From Lactarius indigo (taxonomy: Eukaryota > Basidiomycota > Agaricomycetes > Russulales > Russulaceae), in assembly GCA_025766275.1 (NCBI GenBank), contig JAFKAC010000011.1, positions 496,001-560,000 of the forward strand: DNA of 64,000 nt. Direction: 5' to 3'. The first letter of the stretch is position 1, and each line of letters begins with the position of its first letter. The notes under the pieces were generated by a model. It saw only the letters and a list, made by a program, of their open reading frames with translations, searched no databases and was not told where the DNA came from. The translations under genes and the position numbers were made by a program. Below, one piece after another: positions 19,410-32,178 of the stretch.

Positions 19410-22296
19410 GCTCGAACCCGGCGGCCTGGGCTAGAGCTTTAAACATTTCCAGTGTACAATATAGCCAATATAGATCCTTGAAAGTCCCTGTACACCTGGA
19501 AACTGCACACAAAACGGCCGATCAAGACGTCCTAGTAGACTCTGGAGCTACGGACAATTTCATAGACCCCAGACTCCTGAAGCAAATGGGGATAGGGACG
19601 ATACCCCTGTCAAACCCAAAAAAGATCTGGAATATTGACGGAACCCTTAATAAGGCAGGAGAACTAACGGCATACTCCATGCTAGATGTCCAATCAGGAT
19701 CCAAGAAACTACCCATGAGGTTCCTGGTGACAAATCTAGGGGAAGAACGAATGATCCTGGGATACCCCTGGCTTGCTGCCTTTGAACCCCAATGCAACTG
19801 GAAGGACTCCACCATCGACACCAGTCACCTCCCTGTCGTCATCACTACCCAAGGACTCCAAAAACAAGACACCCCCAAACCAAAGATCCACATCCGGAAA
19901 ATGTGGAGCACGTTCCTGGAAGAGTGCGGATATGAGGAAGGAGATGAACTCTATCTCAGATTTACCCAAGATGAGGTCATTGGCAAAACCACGGTGGCCT
20001 CAGAATTGGCGCAAAAGGCACGAGATCAAACTGAAAGAACGCTAGAGGAAATGGTCCCCAAGGAGTACCTACAACATCAGAAGGTCTTCAGTGAAGAGAA
20101 CTCCCACCGATTCCCACCAACCAGGTCATGGGATCATGCCATTGACCTCACTCCAAATGCCCCGGCCACTATTGATTGCAAAATATACCCTCTAACACGT
20201 GATGAAAATGAAGCCCTTACCAAATTCCTCAATGAACACCTTGAAAAAGGATATATCCAGCCCTCTAAATCCCCATACTCGTCTCCCTTCTTCTTCATCA
20301 AAAAGAAAGATGGAAAGCTTCGCCCTGTCCAAGACTACCGACGGATCAATCAGTACACTGTCAAGAATCGATACCCACTCCCCTTAATCCCAGAATTGAT
20401 TGACAAGGTCCGGGATGCGGCATTATTTACCAAATTCGATATCCGATGGGGTTATAACAACATCCGGATCAAAGAAGGAGATGAATGGAAGGCGGCCTTC
20501 AAAACCAATCAGGGGCTGTTTGAACCACGTGTCATGTTCTTTGGACTCACCAACTCGCCAAGCACATTTCAGACCATGATGAACGTAATATTCCGTGACA
20601 TGCTCCTAACCGGAGAAGTCATAATCTACATGGATGACATCCTTATTGCCACTATTGATGACCTGGAAAGACACCGCAAGGTGGTCCATCAAGTTCTAGA
20701 ACGCCTAGAGGAACATGATCTCTACCTAAAACCGGAGAAATGCGCCTTTGAGGTTAGGTCTATAGAATACCTGGGTGTCATATTGGAAAAAGGGAGGGTC
20801 CGAATGGACCCGATTAAGGTTCAGGGTGTACGTGACTGGCCCACTCCAACAACAACCAAAGAAGTCCGTGCCTTTCAAGGATTTGCAAATTTCTATCGCC
20901 GCTTCATCCGAGGATTCTCCATGATTGCCCGTCCCCTTAACAACCTACTCAAAAAGGACACCAAATGGGAATGGACGGAAGACTGTCAAAAGGCATTTGA
21001 CACACTCAAGACCCTGCTTGGAAAGGAACCGGTGCTCATTCAACCAGATTTGGAGAAACAATTTGAATTAGAGGTGGATGCATCCCGATTTGCCAATGGA
21101 GGGGTGCTTTACCAAAAGGATAACCAAGGAATTCGCCACCCAGTGGCCTACTACTCCCAGACATTTGGACCAGCAGAACGAAATTATGACATCTATGATC
21201 AAGAATTGCTAGCTATTGTGCGGGCTCTACGACATTGGCGGGCATATCTAGCAGGCTCCCCTCACAAGGTAGTGGTGTACACAGACCATGCAAACCTCCA
21301 ATATTGGAAAGAACCACACAAGATCAGCCGACGGGTAGCACGAGAAGTCCTGGAACTCTCCGAATTTGATATAGAACTCCACCACATTGCCGGCTCCAAG
21401 AATGCCCGGGCAGATGCCCTGTCAAGAAGACCAGACTATGATGATGGTTCCCATGACAACTCGGATGTAACAGTCCTTCCGGAAGAACTATTTGTCAAAG
21501 CTACAAGGGAATTGCCACAGGAACAAGAACTATGGGCTTATGTCACACAGAACCTAGACCAGGAACGTATCAAAACCTGGATAGATACCCACAACCTAAA
21601 AGAACACTCAGGGCTCCACTGGAAAGATGAGCGCTTGGTTGTTGCAGGGAACAACGACCTTAAGAGGGGGGTAATTCACACTTTTCATGACCTTCCAAGC
21701 GCTGGACACCCTGGAATTTCAAACACAATGGCTCTGATAACACGAGACTACTGGTGGCCTGGCATGAAGAAAGATGTGGAAGAATATGTCAAAGGATGCG
21801 CAGCATGCCAAGCCAATAAAGTCAACACCCACCCAAAGAAGCCAAGCCTCTCACCCATTTTCGGACAGATGACAGAACCATTTGAAACTGTCAGCATGGA
21901 TTTCATCGTCAAATTACCCAAGTCGAAAGGCTATGACACAATCCTCACAGTCACAGATCACGATTGTTCAAAAGCAGCATTATTCATCCCTTGCAACGAA
22001 ACAATAGATGCAGCCGGAGTCGCACAACTCTATTTACAACACATCTACCGCCACTATGGCCTTCCCAAGAAGGTCATTTCTGATCGAGACCCACGATTCA
22101 CATCAACGTTTGCAAGAGCCCTCTGCAAAGCCTTAGACATCAAACAGAACATCTCAACAGCATACCACCCACAAACAGATGGACAGTCAGAACGAACAAA
22201 CCAATGGTTAGAACAATACCTAAGGTTTTGGTGTAATGCAAGACAGGATGATTGGGTAACCTGGTTACCAATGGCAGAATTTGCTCATAACTCCTG
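19397..22296 (+). CDS. Pol of gypsy element 2, N-terminal part
   Basis: The frame is open from the slip site to the insertion of element 3. Domains in order: protease (VDSGATDNF), reverse transcriptase (YMDDILIA), RNase H (VDASRFANGGV), integrase zinc motif (KGCAACQ), and integrase core (MDFIVK, ISDRDPRF). It is cut in the conserved integrase motif AEFAHNS at 22296. The continuation is at 30237. No stop precedes the insertion, so the copy was coding-competent when element 3 arrived. Confidence 0.93.
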
Positions 22297-22877
22297 TGTT
22301 ATGATCCGACGCTTCGGACCTAAGTCACAGCAGGTTTCCACCCTGCCTTTCCCCTTCTGTACTATACCTTGTTACCAAAGGAGCTACTGTTACTAGTGGC
22401 GCTGTTTCTTTGATCTGAACTTCTGTTTACTCCGTTTAGTCTCTTTGATATTGTGTGGACTTGTGTTCATGTTGTTTGGAACCCTGTCCTATATATAAAC
22501 CTGTACCATAGACCGTAGGAAGCCAGACTTGGCTTCGTTTGCAATCTAGCAACCTTGCCTCCGTACTTTGGTGTGACCTCGCCTTATCCCTCTCTTCTTG
22601 TGCATCCCCTACCTCAGTCCCTAACCAGGACACTTTGAAGTCTTTGCAGTTGAACTATATCAACGCGTTACACCTGTTATACTCTGTGCACTAGCAAGAT
22701 CAAGTGTAGAGAAGTGTTAGACACTTCGGACGAGGAGTCCTACATTACAGAGTAGTGCTGCACCTTGTGCCACACTTTTATCACTCGTATTTCATAGCAA
22801 TAAGACAACAGAGGTCTTCACTTGATACTTGTGTGACTCAGAACCTTTAGAACCCACGCCCCTGCTAGGGCGTAACA
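22297..22877 (+). repeat. 5' LTR of gypsy element 3
   Basis: 581 bp, TGTTATG to CGTAACA. TATA (TATATATAAA, about 22490) and the self-primer complement (22525-22535) are inside. ORFs in it recur in the partner LTR. Confidence 0.95.
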
Positions 22878-23694
22878 TAAGCCAAGTCTACAACTCCCAA
22901 CACACCCAAGACACTACTGCCACACAGCAGAGTGGGCGACGATCCAAGAGGACGCATCAGCCAACAACCAGACACTCCACAGAACCCAGAAACGACGGCA
23001 TAGCCGGGCGACGGATCCTCCTTGACACAAGAGGCCGCTTCAGCCATCCCCTTACACAAATCAGCACCCAAGACAGACCACAATCGTGGCTAGCATCAGT
23101 GTCACCTTTGAATCAGACAACGATTGGACCCCAGTCACAACCAGAACACAAGACGACCTCCCACACCACGTTAAAAGCAGTCAACTAGGAAAAGGAGCTC
23201 GCTGGGCCACAACATCAGGCAGACCACCTTGTTACAAGTGCCTCATCAAAGGTGAACTCAGACCAGTGGAATTCATCAACAACAACTGGTACATCCTCCG
23301 ATACTTTCAGAACACATACCACACCAGAGCCATAAACATCACACCACACAGATTTGCTGAAGGACTAGGCTGGTGGAACGAAGAAGACGAACAGAACCCA
23401 GAAACGCCCACACAACAATCATCCTCAGCACCAAGAAACACTAGGGGAACATACGGACTACAACAAGACTCATCAGAAGAAGAACCCAGCTCAGACGAAG
23501 CGGAATCACACTCAGAACACCGCCTAGACATCACAGTACCCACACAAGCTTCGTCACAAGCCAGCCCCACTATCCCCATCTGGATAGAACCATCCCCAGC
23601 GGAAGAAGGATTCCCAGCCCCACTACCACCAATCAGATTGCCCTCCCCAGTCGAACCACCCCAGATCCCCATCACACCACAGCCAACACTTATC
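22525..23694 (+). promoter_or_regulatory. AUG-free leader with in-frame gag extension (element 3)
   Basis: 1170 nt from the inferred RNA start to the gag ATG contain no ATG in any frame. The gag frame is open from about 23025. A GTG at 23086 in the context ATC-GTG-G (A at -3, G at +4) would add 203 residues. The extension contains RPVEF and a Trp/Tyr-rich stretch also seen in element 1. A second frame is open from the LTR to 23188. Confidence 0.65.
22879..22889 (+). promoter_or_regulatory. Self-priming PBS of element 3
   Basis: AAGCCAAGTCT, just inside the 5' LTR, is the complement of AGACTTGGCTT at 22525-22535. Confidence 0.8.
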
Positions 23695-24759
23695 ATGTCA
23701 GCTATAAACGCCACAGGCACTGGCACAGGTGCCGGCTCAAGCACCGGAACAGGAGGAACACCAACAACGAGCTCAGGAGGACTCAAAGGAGCACCTCCTA
23801 CTCCGTTCACCGGAGATAGAACAGAGAGTGGTCAGTTCAAAAGAGAACTACTACGATACATCAAGTTAAATAGCGAGAATGAACTCATCAAAGAACCTTA
23901 TGCACGAGTACTATTCGCCCTTACAATGTTCAAAGGACCTGGTGTACAGCTGTGGGTCAACCAAACCGAAGATGACATGGAAGCGGCACTAGCAGACCCC
24001 ACCAAAGCCCTCACCAAAAACAGCAAAGATCTTTGGGACGGTTTTCTCGACACCTTCGACAGAGATTGGACCGACACTCTAAACAAAGAAAGAGCCTACC
24101 AGAAGCTCATCAGTCTGACGATGCAGGGTGGAGCATTGGACAGTTACATCCTCGACTTTGAACACCTTGCAGGAATAGCAGGATGGGCAAGAGATGCCCC
24201 TGGAACGGTGGAATTCTTTAAAAGAGGACTACCCACAGGACTGTATCGTGCTTGCCTTATGCGAACCACCATCCCAAACACCATGGACGAGTGGCAAACC
24301 GCTGCCAGAGCAGAACACCAACGCTGGAAGTTACTAAAAGCCAGACCAGGGAATAGAAACCCAGGGCCAACCCAGAACGTCCACCAAGGACGACCAAAGC
24401 GAGACCCAAATGCGATGGATGTAGATGCCACCACCTCCACCCCCTTTAAGAAGCTTACCGAAGAAGAAAAGAAAGCCCTCATGAAAGAAGGACGCTGCTT
24501 CAAATGCAGGCAGCAAGGACACATGGCTAGGAACTGTCAACGACAAAACACCACCAACCAAACCAAAGCCAGAGCTACAGACACCCAAGAAGCGGACACT
24601 GCACCCCCATACACCCCAGAAGCAAGCACCTCATCAGTGGCTGCTACCACAACCGAAGACAAAGTCCGACAAGCCCATGCACTCGTCCAAGGCATGACTG
24701 AGGATGAAAAAAGACGCTACTATGCCTTAGATCAGGATTTTTGCGATGCCGACCTGTGA
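23695..24759 (+). CDS. Gag of gypsy element 3 (AUG-initiated form)
   Basis: The first ATG of the transcript (23695, A at -3; MSAINATG) opens 354 residues ending at TGA 24757-24759. A Gly/Thr linker precedes the capsid region (PTPFTGDRTESGQFKREL onward), followed by a CCHC knuckle (CFKCRQQGHMARNC). It is similar in plan to element 2 Gag. The slip site lies eight codons from the stop. Confidence 0.85.
   Translation: MSAINATGTGTGAGSSTGTGGTPTTSSGGLKGAPPTPFTGDRTESGQFKRELLRYIKLNSENELIKEPYARVLFALTMFKGPGVQLWVNQTEDDMEAALADPTKALTKNSKDLWDGFLDTFDRDWTDTLNKERAYQKLISLTMQGGALDSYILDFEHLAGIAGWARDAPGTVEFFKRGLPTGLYRACLMRTTIPNTMDEWQTAARAEHQRWKLLKARPGNRNPGPTQNVHQGRPKRDPNAMDVDATTSTPFKKLTEEEKKALMKEGRCFKCRQQGHMARNCQRQNTTNQTKARATDTQEADTAPPYTPEASTSSVAATTTEDKVRQAHALVQGMTEDEKRRYYALDQDFCDADL
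24735..24741 (+). promoter_or_regulatory. -1 frameshift heptamer GGATTTT (element 3)
   Basis: In-frame G-GAT-TTT at the end of gag. The -1 frame continues without a stop into the protease. Confidence 0.75.
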
Positions 24760-27700
24760 GAGCTGACAGGGAGGCCAATTCAATGTATAGTGTTCGCGAT
24801 AGTGCTATGACAATCAAAGTCCTCGTTCGCCTTTACTACAAAGAAGCTCGCATAAATGTGCTGCTGGACAGCGGTGCAACAGACAACCTAATCGACCGAA
24901 ACCTGATCCAAAAACTTGGACTAGGAACCACTCCTCTGAAACCACCCAGATTGGTCCGGAATGTAGATGGATCGCTAAACAAAGATGGCACCATGACAGA
25001 AACATGCCAGCTATGGATAAAAAGAGGAGAAGAAGAAACTCCCTTCCAGTTTTTCGTAACCAGCCTAGGGGAAGACAGAATGATCTTTGGATATCCCTGG
25101 TTCGAACACGAAAACCCAGACATAGACTGGAAGAAACAAGAGCTGAAAGGGGAAGCCGTCACCATCCTGACAGGAGGGTACCGCTTCCGAAGAAAGCGAC
25201 ACCAAGAAGCGAAAGCGGCAGCAACCAAAACAACCTTTGACCCAGTAAAAGAAACCGCAATCCCAGAAGAATACCAGTGCCACAACAAAGTATTCTCAGA
25301 TGAAGAAGCACAGCGCTTTCCCCCAGAAAGAGAAGAAGACCATCCTATCACATTGCGACCAGATGCACCCAACAAGATCAATTGCAAAATCTACCCCTTG
25401 ACTCCAGAAGAAGACAAGGAGTTGAAGGCATATCTCGACAAAAACATAGCAAAAGGGTACATCTATGAAGGAAGCTCCCCCTACGCTTCCTCCTTCTTCT
25501 TCAGAAAGAAAACAGATGGAGGGTTACGCCCTATCCTGGACTACAGACCCCTAAATACCTGGACAATAAAAGACACTTACCCACTACCTCTCATCTCCGA
25601 CATCCTGACCAACTTAAATGGGAAAACACTGTTCTCAAAGTTCGATATCAGATGGGGGTACCATAACATCCGCATAAAAGAGGAAGATCAGTGGAAGGCA
25701 GCCTTCAAGACACCAAGGGGGCTGTTCATCCCTCGAGTCATGACCTTCGGCCTCACAAACGCACCAGCCACCTTTGCAAGAACCATGAGCAGAATACTTT
25801 GACCGCTTATGGACAAATACCCGAGAGAGCTATTTGTGTACATGGACGACGTCCTGATAGCCACAGAAGAAGATACAGAATGCCACAGACAAATTGTACA
25901 CGAGTTCTTGGAAATCTGTGAAAAGGAATCTTATTTCCTCAAAGCGTCGAAATGCGTGTTCGAACAAAGAAAGATCCACTACCTAGGCATTGTCATCGAT
26001 GGGTCTCAAATCAAAATCGACCCAAAGAAGGTAGAAGGACTAAAAGACTGGCCAAGAGACATCAAGTCAGTCAAACAAGCAAGAAGTGTGTTGGGGACAC
26101 TAAGTTATCAGCGACCCTTCATCCCCAACTTCGCTCACTTAGCAAGACCCATCACGGACACAATAAAGACGTCAGAAGGACCCTTCAGATGGACAAAGGA
26201 AGCAGCAGAAGCCTTAGAAGCTCTCATCACGCTTGTGTGCAAAGACCCCATCTTATGCCAACCAGATATGGACAAACCTTTCGAACTAGAAGTAGATGCC
26301 TCCGCCTTCGCCACAGGGGCAATCTTAACACAAAGAGACAGCCGAAACAAACCACAAGCTGTGGGATACTTCTCCAAATCGTTTTCAGAAGCGGAGCGCA
26401 ACTATGACATCCATGACAGGGAACTCCTGGCAGTAATCAGAGGATTAGAACACTGGAGACACCTTCTTTTAGGGTCCCCCCACGAAATCACAGTGTTTAC
26501 CGACCACAAAAACCTAGAATATTATCGCCACCCTCGACAAATCAATAGGAGAGTGGCGCGCTACATCCCCAGACTTGCAGACTATCACATCAAACTCCAC
26601 CACAAACCTGGACCCCAAAACCATGCTGATGCCCTGTCAAGACGCCCTGACCACGACACCAGAGCAGGGGATAACACTGATGTAGTGGTCCTGACTCCAA
26701 CCATCTTCGCAAACTCCGCTCTCTCCATAAGGATAGATGACCGGGTCATGGCACACCAATTAGACCACCAAGACACTCTGGACGAGTGGGCCGCCCCCTT
26801 CCACCTAGTAAAACAAGGCAAACACTGGTGGAAAGGTGACAAACTGGTGGTTGTGGACAACACACTGCTAAAGAGGGGGGTAATTTCCCTGTTTCACGAT
26901 ACAAAAACAGCTGGACACCCCGGAATAACAAAGACCTTGTGGTTAGTGTCACAAGACTTTTGGTGGCCAAACATGAAAGACGACATATCCGCATATGTAA
27001 AGGGCTGTGCCACATGCCAATCAAACAAGAACTTCCCTGGGAACCCGAAACCACCGATATTCCCCATCAAGACTAACCCAGAAGCACTCCCTTTTGAAAC
27101 CATCGCTCTAGACTTTATCACAAAGCTACCCCAATCAGAAGACAATGACACAATTCTCACCATCACGGATCATGACTGTTCCAAAGCAGCCTTCTTTATC
27201 CCATGCAGCGAAACAATAGATGCAGAAGGAGTGGCAAAACTCTATGCCAAAACTGTCCTGCCACACTATGGACTACCAAGAAGGGTCATCTCCGACAGAG
27301 ACCCCAGATTCACAGCGAAGTTCATCAAAGAACTGTGCAGAGTGCTTGACATAGAACAAAACATCAGCACAGCATACCACCCACAAACAGATGGACAATC
27401 AGAGCGAACAAACCAGTGGTTAGAACAGTACCTCCGAATGTTCATAAACCATCAACAAGACAATTGGACGGAGCTACTACCACTGGCACAGTACACCCAC
27501 AACTCCTGGCCAAGCGCAACCACTAAAAAGGCACCCTACGAACTAATCCTTGGGTACATCCCAAGAGTACACCAACCGGAAAGAACGACCACAGTACCAG
27601 GAACACAAGAGAGATTGGAGCGAATCCAGGAAGCCAGAAGGACCGCCCAAGCAGCAATTACCCATGCACAGTCACTCTACAAAGGATCCTCTCGCTTCGA

Positions 27701-29624
27701 ACAACACACAGAAGGAGATAGTGTGTGGCTGGATGCCAGGAACTTGAAAACAACGCACCCTAGTTTCAAGTTAGCCCCAAAAAGATATGGACCCTTCAGG
27801 GTCACAAAGAAGATCTCCGCCACCACATATGCCCTGAAACTTCCCCATCAATGGCGGATCCACCCAGTATTCCATGCGTCCCTCCTGATGCCATACAAAG
27901 AAACCTCCATACATGGAAAGAACTTTACGGAACCACCCCCAGATCTAGTAGATGGAGAACAAGAGTGGGAAGTTGAGAAAATACTAGAAACAAGACGCCA
28001 CAGGAACCAGTTACAGTTCCTAATCAAGTGGAAAGGATACTCCGATGCACACAACAGTTGGGAACCAGAAAAGAACCTCAACGCCCCAGAACTTATTCAG
28101 GAACACTTCGAAAGTAACCCCAGAAGTGAAGGAGCAAAGCAATGGTTAAAACGAAAGGAAGTAACAGTACGAACAGCAACCACCTTCCCCACTAGCTTCC
28201 TCACCATGCCCTCTCGCTCCTCCTCTGTAGAACGCCTCGTTGCTCGTGCCATGGAAAGAGGCTCCTTTGATGAAACACCCTCTGTCACACCCTCCTCTGG
28301 CTATTCTCCCTTCCCAGCACGACCCCCTTCCTTGCCTTCACTCATCCAGGAACCACAACCCATCGATCCCACCATGCCCAGCGTCATAGAAACAGAAGGA
28401 GGAGGAATAGCCCTTCGCGTTCCCCCTCCTGGACACACAGCTCCCCCTACTCCTGAGATACACCGACCTACCACCTCCCCCCCCGATCCTAGAGTGGCTA
28501 TGGCTTGTCTCAGCGAAATAACCAACGACCCAATCATGGACGCACTCCCCATTAACTATGAAAGGATGCGTATCGCTGCTGAAGAAGACGACGACCCTGG
28601 CTACCCCTTCTTCTTGAATGACCCCTGGAGCAGCCGCTATGTCCACTTCCTCATCCCTGACGACGCTGACCCAACCTCGTACATCCGAAAGGATGCCAAA
28701 TGGATCAAGATCAGTGAAAACAAAGAAGATGTCATCGGCACCATGGGCAAGAACCTCCCTCACTATGGCCTCCCCCTTTTCCTCCTTCCCAGAGACGACG
28801 ACCCCCACAATCCAGCTCCCCCCATCACCTCAGCTCAGATGCAGAACTTGGACGAAGCTTCCCCCACAGCCAGACAAGTCGATGAAGTCCTAGAAGACCT
28901 GAAAGATGACCGCCTCACAGCAGAAATCTCCAGGACTCGCCGACTCTTGCGAAACCAGAAGGCCCTCCGAAAGGAGATTGAAGGCCTGTACAAGACGATG
29001 GAGCCACTCAAAAGGCACCTCCTCAACATGGACATGCAACTAACCAGCACCCGAAGAAGGCTGCAAGAACACAAGGCCTATGTCCGGATTGCAGACCGAT
29101 GGCTCGCACTACACCCCCCTCCTCCGGAAGAAGAAACTCACCCCTTTGAAGTCCACCACATTCCTGCCCCTGCTCCACCTCGCTACCACTCCATGCCAAG
29201 ACTCCACGACGAACCAGAAGGACCTAGCCCCTCTGCAGAAAGGAAGAAGAGACGCAAGCGCAGAGCCAACAAGAAGGAGACTGGCACCATCCGACTTTGT
29301 TACAGGTGTCAGTCTGAAGACCACCTCTCCTTCGCCTGCCCTCAAAAACAGAAGTTTTGCTGGAGGTGTTCTAGCACTGACCACTTCCCCTATCAGTGCC
29401 TCTGGCCAGCCCCGGAAGAACGCACTCAGTGGTGTGGCAAGTGTTTTACCAGCAACAGCCACGAAGAAATCAAGTGCCCCAAGTATGAAAGTTGTCGCAA
29501 GTGCGGGGCCCATGGTCCCTTCAACTTCCTTCGCCAACATCGCTGCCCCCTCCCTCGCGAAAGCACCCCCTCCAACGATGTAGACAACGATGTCTATGAC
29601 CTGATGGACTTCGAAGCACTCTAG
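24735..29624 (+). pseudogene. Pol of gypsy element 3, one nonsense codon
   Basis: The frame holds a protease (LDSGATDNL), reverse transcriptase, RNase H (VDASAFATGAI), integrase (KGCATCQ, LDFITK, ISDRDPRF) and a chromodomain (about 27961-28115, EWEVEKILE ... IKWKGYSD). A module of about 470 residues follows from MPSRSSSVE (28206): Pro/Ser-rich linker, PINYER motif, YGLPLF motif, coiled coil, and four Cys/His knuckles (29299-29550), the first CYRCQSEDHLSFAC and the second CWRCSSTDHFPYQC. A TGA at 25800-25802 interrupts reverse transcriptase just before YMDD (25842 onward); the frame resumes directly after. Everything else is open, so the lesion is single and recent. Confidence 0.9.
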
Positions 29625-29650
29625 GGAGAGTTGACTTAGAGAGGGGCTCG

Positions 29651-30231
29651 TGTTATGATCCGACGCTTCGGACCTAAGTCACAGCAGGTTTCCACCCTGC
29701 CTTTCCCCTTCTGTACTATACCTTGTTACCAAAGGAGCTACTGTTACTAGTGGCGCTGTTTCTTTGATCTGAACTTCTGTTTACTCCATTTAGTCTCTTT
29801 GATATTGTGTGGACTTGTGTTCATGTTGTTTGGAACCCTGTCCTATATATAAACCTGTACCATAGACCGTAGGAAGCCAGACTTGGCTTCGTTTGCAATC
29901 TAGCAACCTTGCCTCCGTACTTTGGTGTGACCTCGCCTTATCCCTCTCTTCTTGTGCATCCCCTACCTCAGTCCCTAACCAGGACACTTTGAAGTCTTTG
30001 CAGTTGAACTATATCAACGCGTTACACCTGTTATACTCTGTGCACTAGCAAGATCAAGTGTAGAGAAGTGTTAGACACTTCGGACGAGGAGTCCTACATT
30101 ACAGAGTAGTGCTGCACCTTGTGCCACACTTTTATCACTCGTATTTCATAGCAATAAGACAACAGAGGTCTTCGCTTGATACTTGTGTGACTCAGAACCT
30201 TTAGAACCCACGCCCCTGCTAGGGCGTAACA
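29651..30231 (+). repeat. 3' LTR of gypsy element 3
   Basis: 581 bp, partner of 22297-22877. It is preceded by a purine-rich tract (GAGAGGGGCTCG) and followed by TCCTG. Confidence 0.95.
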
Positions 30232-30236
30232 TCCTG

Positions 30237-32178
30237 GCCCAACGCTACAACCCGAATTCCCCCATTTGAACTAATCATGGGAAAACTCCCACGCACCACA
30301 TGGACGCCAAAACCCTCCCCAGTCCCAAGTGTAGGACAACGTCTTGAAGAACTGAAGAACAAGAGGAAGGAAGCTCAGGACAACCTAAAGAAAGCACAAG
30401 ACTCCCTAGCACGGCGACCCTCCAAGTTTGAACCATACAAAGAAGGAGAAATGGTGTGGCTAGAAGGAACAAACATAAGGACTAGCCATCCAACCGCCAA
30501 ACTAGCTCCAAAACGACATGGACCCTTCAAGATTACCAAAGTCCTGTCACCGGTCAACTATGAACTCGCCCTACCCCTGCAATGGAAGATCCACCCTGTG
30601 TTCCATGCCAACCTACTTACACCATATAGGGAAACACCGCTCCATGGAGAAAACTTCCCACGACCCCCACCTGACATAATAAACGGGGAAGAAGAATGGG
30701 AAGTAGAGAAAGTTCTAGACTCTGCCAAGAAGGGACGACAACGTAAACTCCATTACCTCATCAAATGGAAGGGCTTCCCTGACAGTGACAACTCATGGGA
30801 ACCGGAGGAAAATGTATCGGCCCCTGAAGCCATTCAAGACTTCTTCCGGCTACACCCAAATGCCGAAGGAGCGCCCTCCTCACATATAAGAAGTACAAGG
30901 TTGGAAGGAAAAGACCCCCACTCCTCTACTCTTACATCTTCACACACAATGCCTTCTCGCTCCTCCTCTGTTGAAGCCCTCGTTGAACGCTCCATAGAAC
31001 GAGGGTTCTTCTCTCGACCCCCAACCCCAGAACAACAGACCACCATGGATGTCAACCCAGCACTGGTTGTGCTGTTGGAAACCTTCAATGGACATCCCAA
31101 CTTAGTCCCGAGGTCCTCCTTGTCTCCCCCTCCTGAACCGACCGCCACTCCTCCTCCACTCCCTCCTTCCACCCCTCCTCCTGACTCTCCCCCAGTCTCT
31201 GTAATTTCCCACTCATCGATGCCTCCACTGGAGGATGCCCCTATCGACTATGAGCGTATAGCTGCCGCTGCCAACGATGAACTGGATGAAGATGATGACC
31301 ACCCAGGCCTCCCCTTCTTCCCAAACATAGAAACCTCAGCTCGCTTCCACCCTCTCTATATCAACCAACCTGATGGTACTAAAGTCCTGGCCAAGTACAT
31401 CGCCTACACTGGTAACCGTCAGGATGTGAAGGGCTGTATGGGTAGAGGTCAGCCTGTCTATGGAGAGCCTGTGTACCTGGACAGTCTCCCAGGGGCTATG
31501 CCACAAGTTATGTCAGACGATCAGATGCAGCAGCTCTCACGTGACGACCCTCGGGCGTATGCTGTAGATGAGGCACTGAGGGACCTCAACTCCCCACAGC
31601 TAGATGCAGAGATCTCTCGCCTCCGCCACTGTTTGGAACAGCGGGCTATGCTCCAGAGGCAGTTCACTGATCTGCAGGCTCAATGCAATCGAGTCCATGG
31701 ACTACTGTTCAACACCACCTCAGAACTTGATGGAGTGCGCAGTCGACTGGAAGCCGCACATGCCTATACCCGGATTGCAGAACACTATGCTGACACATGG
31801 CAGCAACCTCACCTCTTCCGCCACCAAGACCTTCCCTTTCCCCCTCACCCTGGAGGACCTGTAGAAATGCCTCGCCTCCGGGAAAATCGCAATGGAGACC
31901 TGTGCTGGCGCTGTGATAGTCGCTTCCATCGCAGCTTCAACTGCCCTCGGACCAAGTGGTACTGTTACCACTGCCAGAGTTCAGGTCACTGGCCCAACAA
32001 GTGCCTATGGCGCCGTCTTGAAGAACAACCGGGAGAAGAAGATGCTGCCAACAAGTGGTGTGGCAAGTGTTTTAGGAACGACCCCGGACATGCTGAGATC
32101 CGCTGTCCCGTCTATGAGCAGTGCTGGAAGTGTGGAGTTCGCGGGCACTTCCAGTTCCTTCGCACTCATCGCTGCTAG
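30237..32178 (+). CDS. Pol of gypsy element 2, C-terminal part
   Basis: This continues the integrase (starting at the Pro-Asn of HNSWPN) in frame with 19397-22296. It encodes the integrase end, a chromodomain (about 30691-30850, EWEVEKVLD ... IKWKGFPDSD) and a 409-residue module from MPSRSSSVE (30949). The module has a Pro-rich linker, PIDYER (about 31240), YGEPVY (about 31460), a coiled coil, and four Cys/His knuckles (31903-32176), including CWRCDSRFHRSFNC and CYHCQSSGHWPNKC. The frame stops at TAG 32176-32178 directly after THRC. The same frame is open for another 29 codons (to 32268), and element 3 has 20 more residues at this point, so the TAG may be a late nonsense change. Confidence 0.9.

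Larger units (their letters stand above)
22297..30231 (+). mobile_element. Gypsy element 3: chromovirus nested in element 2
   Basis: The 581-bp LTRs (22297-22877, 29651-30231) differ at two positions by eye (near 22466/29788 and 22819/30173). The target duplication is TCCTG (22292-22296, 30232-30236) inside the integrase sequence of element 2. It has the same plan as elements 1 and 2. One in-frame TGA in reverse transcriptase (25800-25802) probably disables autonomous movement. Confidence 0.95.

Noticed and set aside
19409..19431. tRNA-like fragment (GGCTCGAACCCGGCGG) at the gag-pol junction of element 2
   Set aside because: It lies in the translated -1 frame as a linker (GSNPAAW) with an equivalent in element 1 (RLNPSAW), so it is coding, not a tRNA remnant.
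25800..25802. TGA in element 3 as programmed readthrough
   Set aside because: It lies inside the reverse transcriptase domain next to the active site, and elements 1 and 2 have no stop there.
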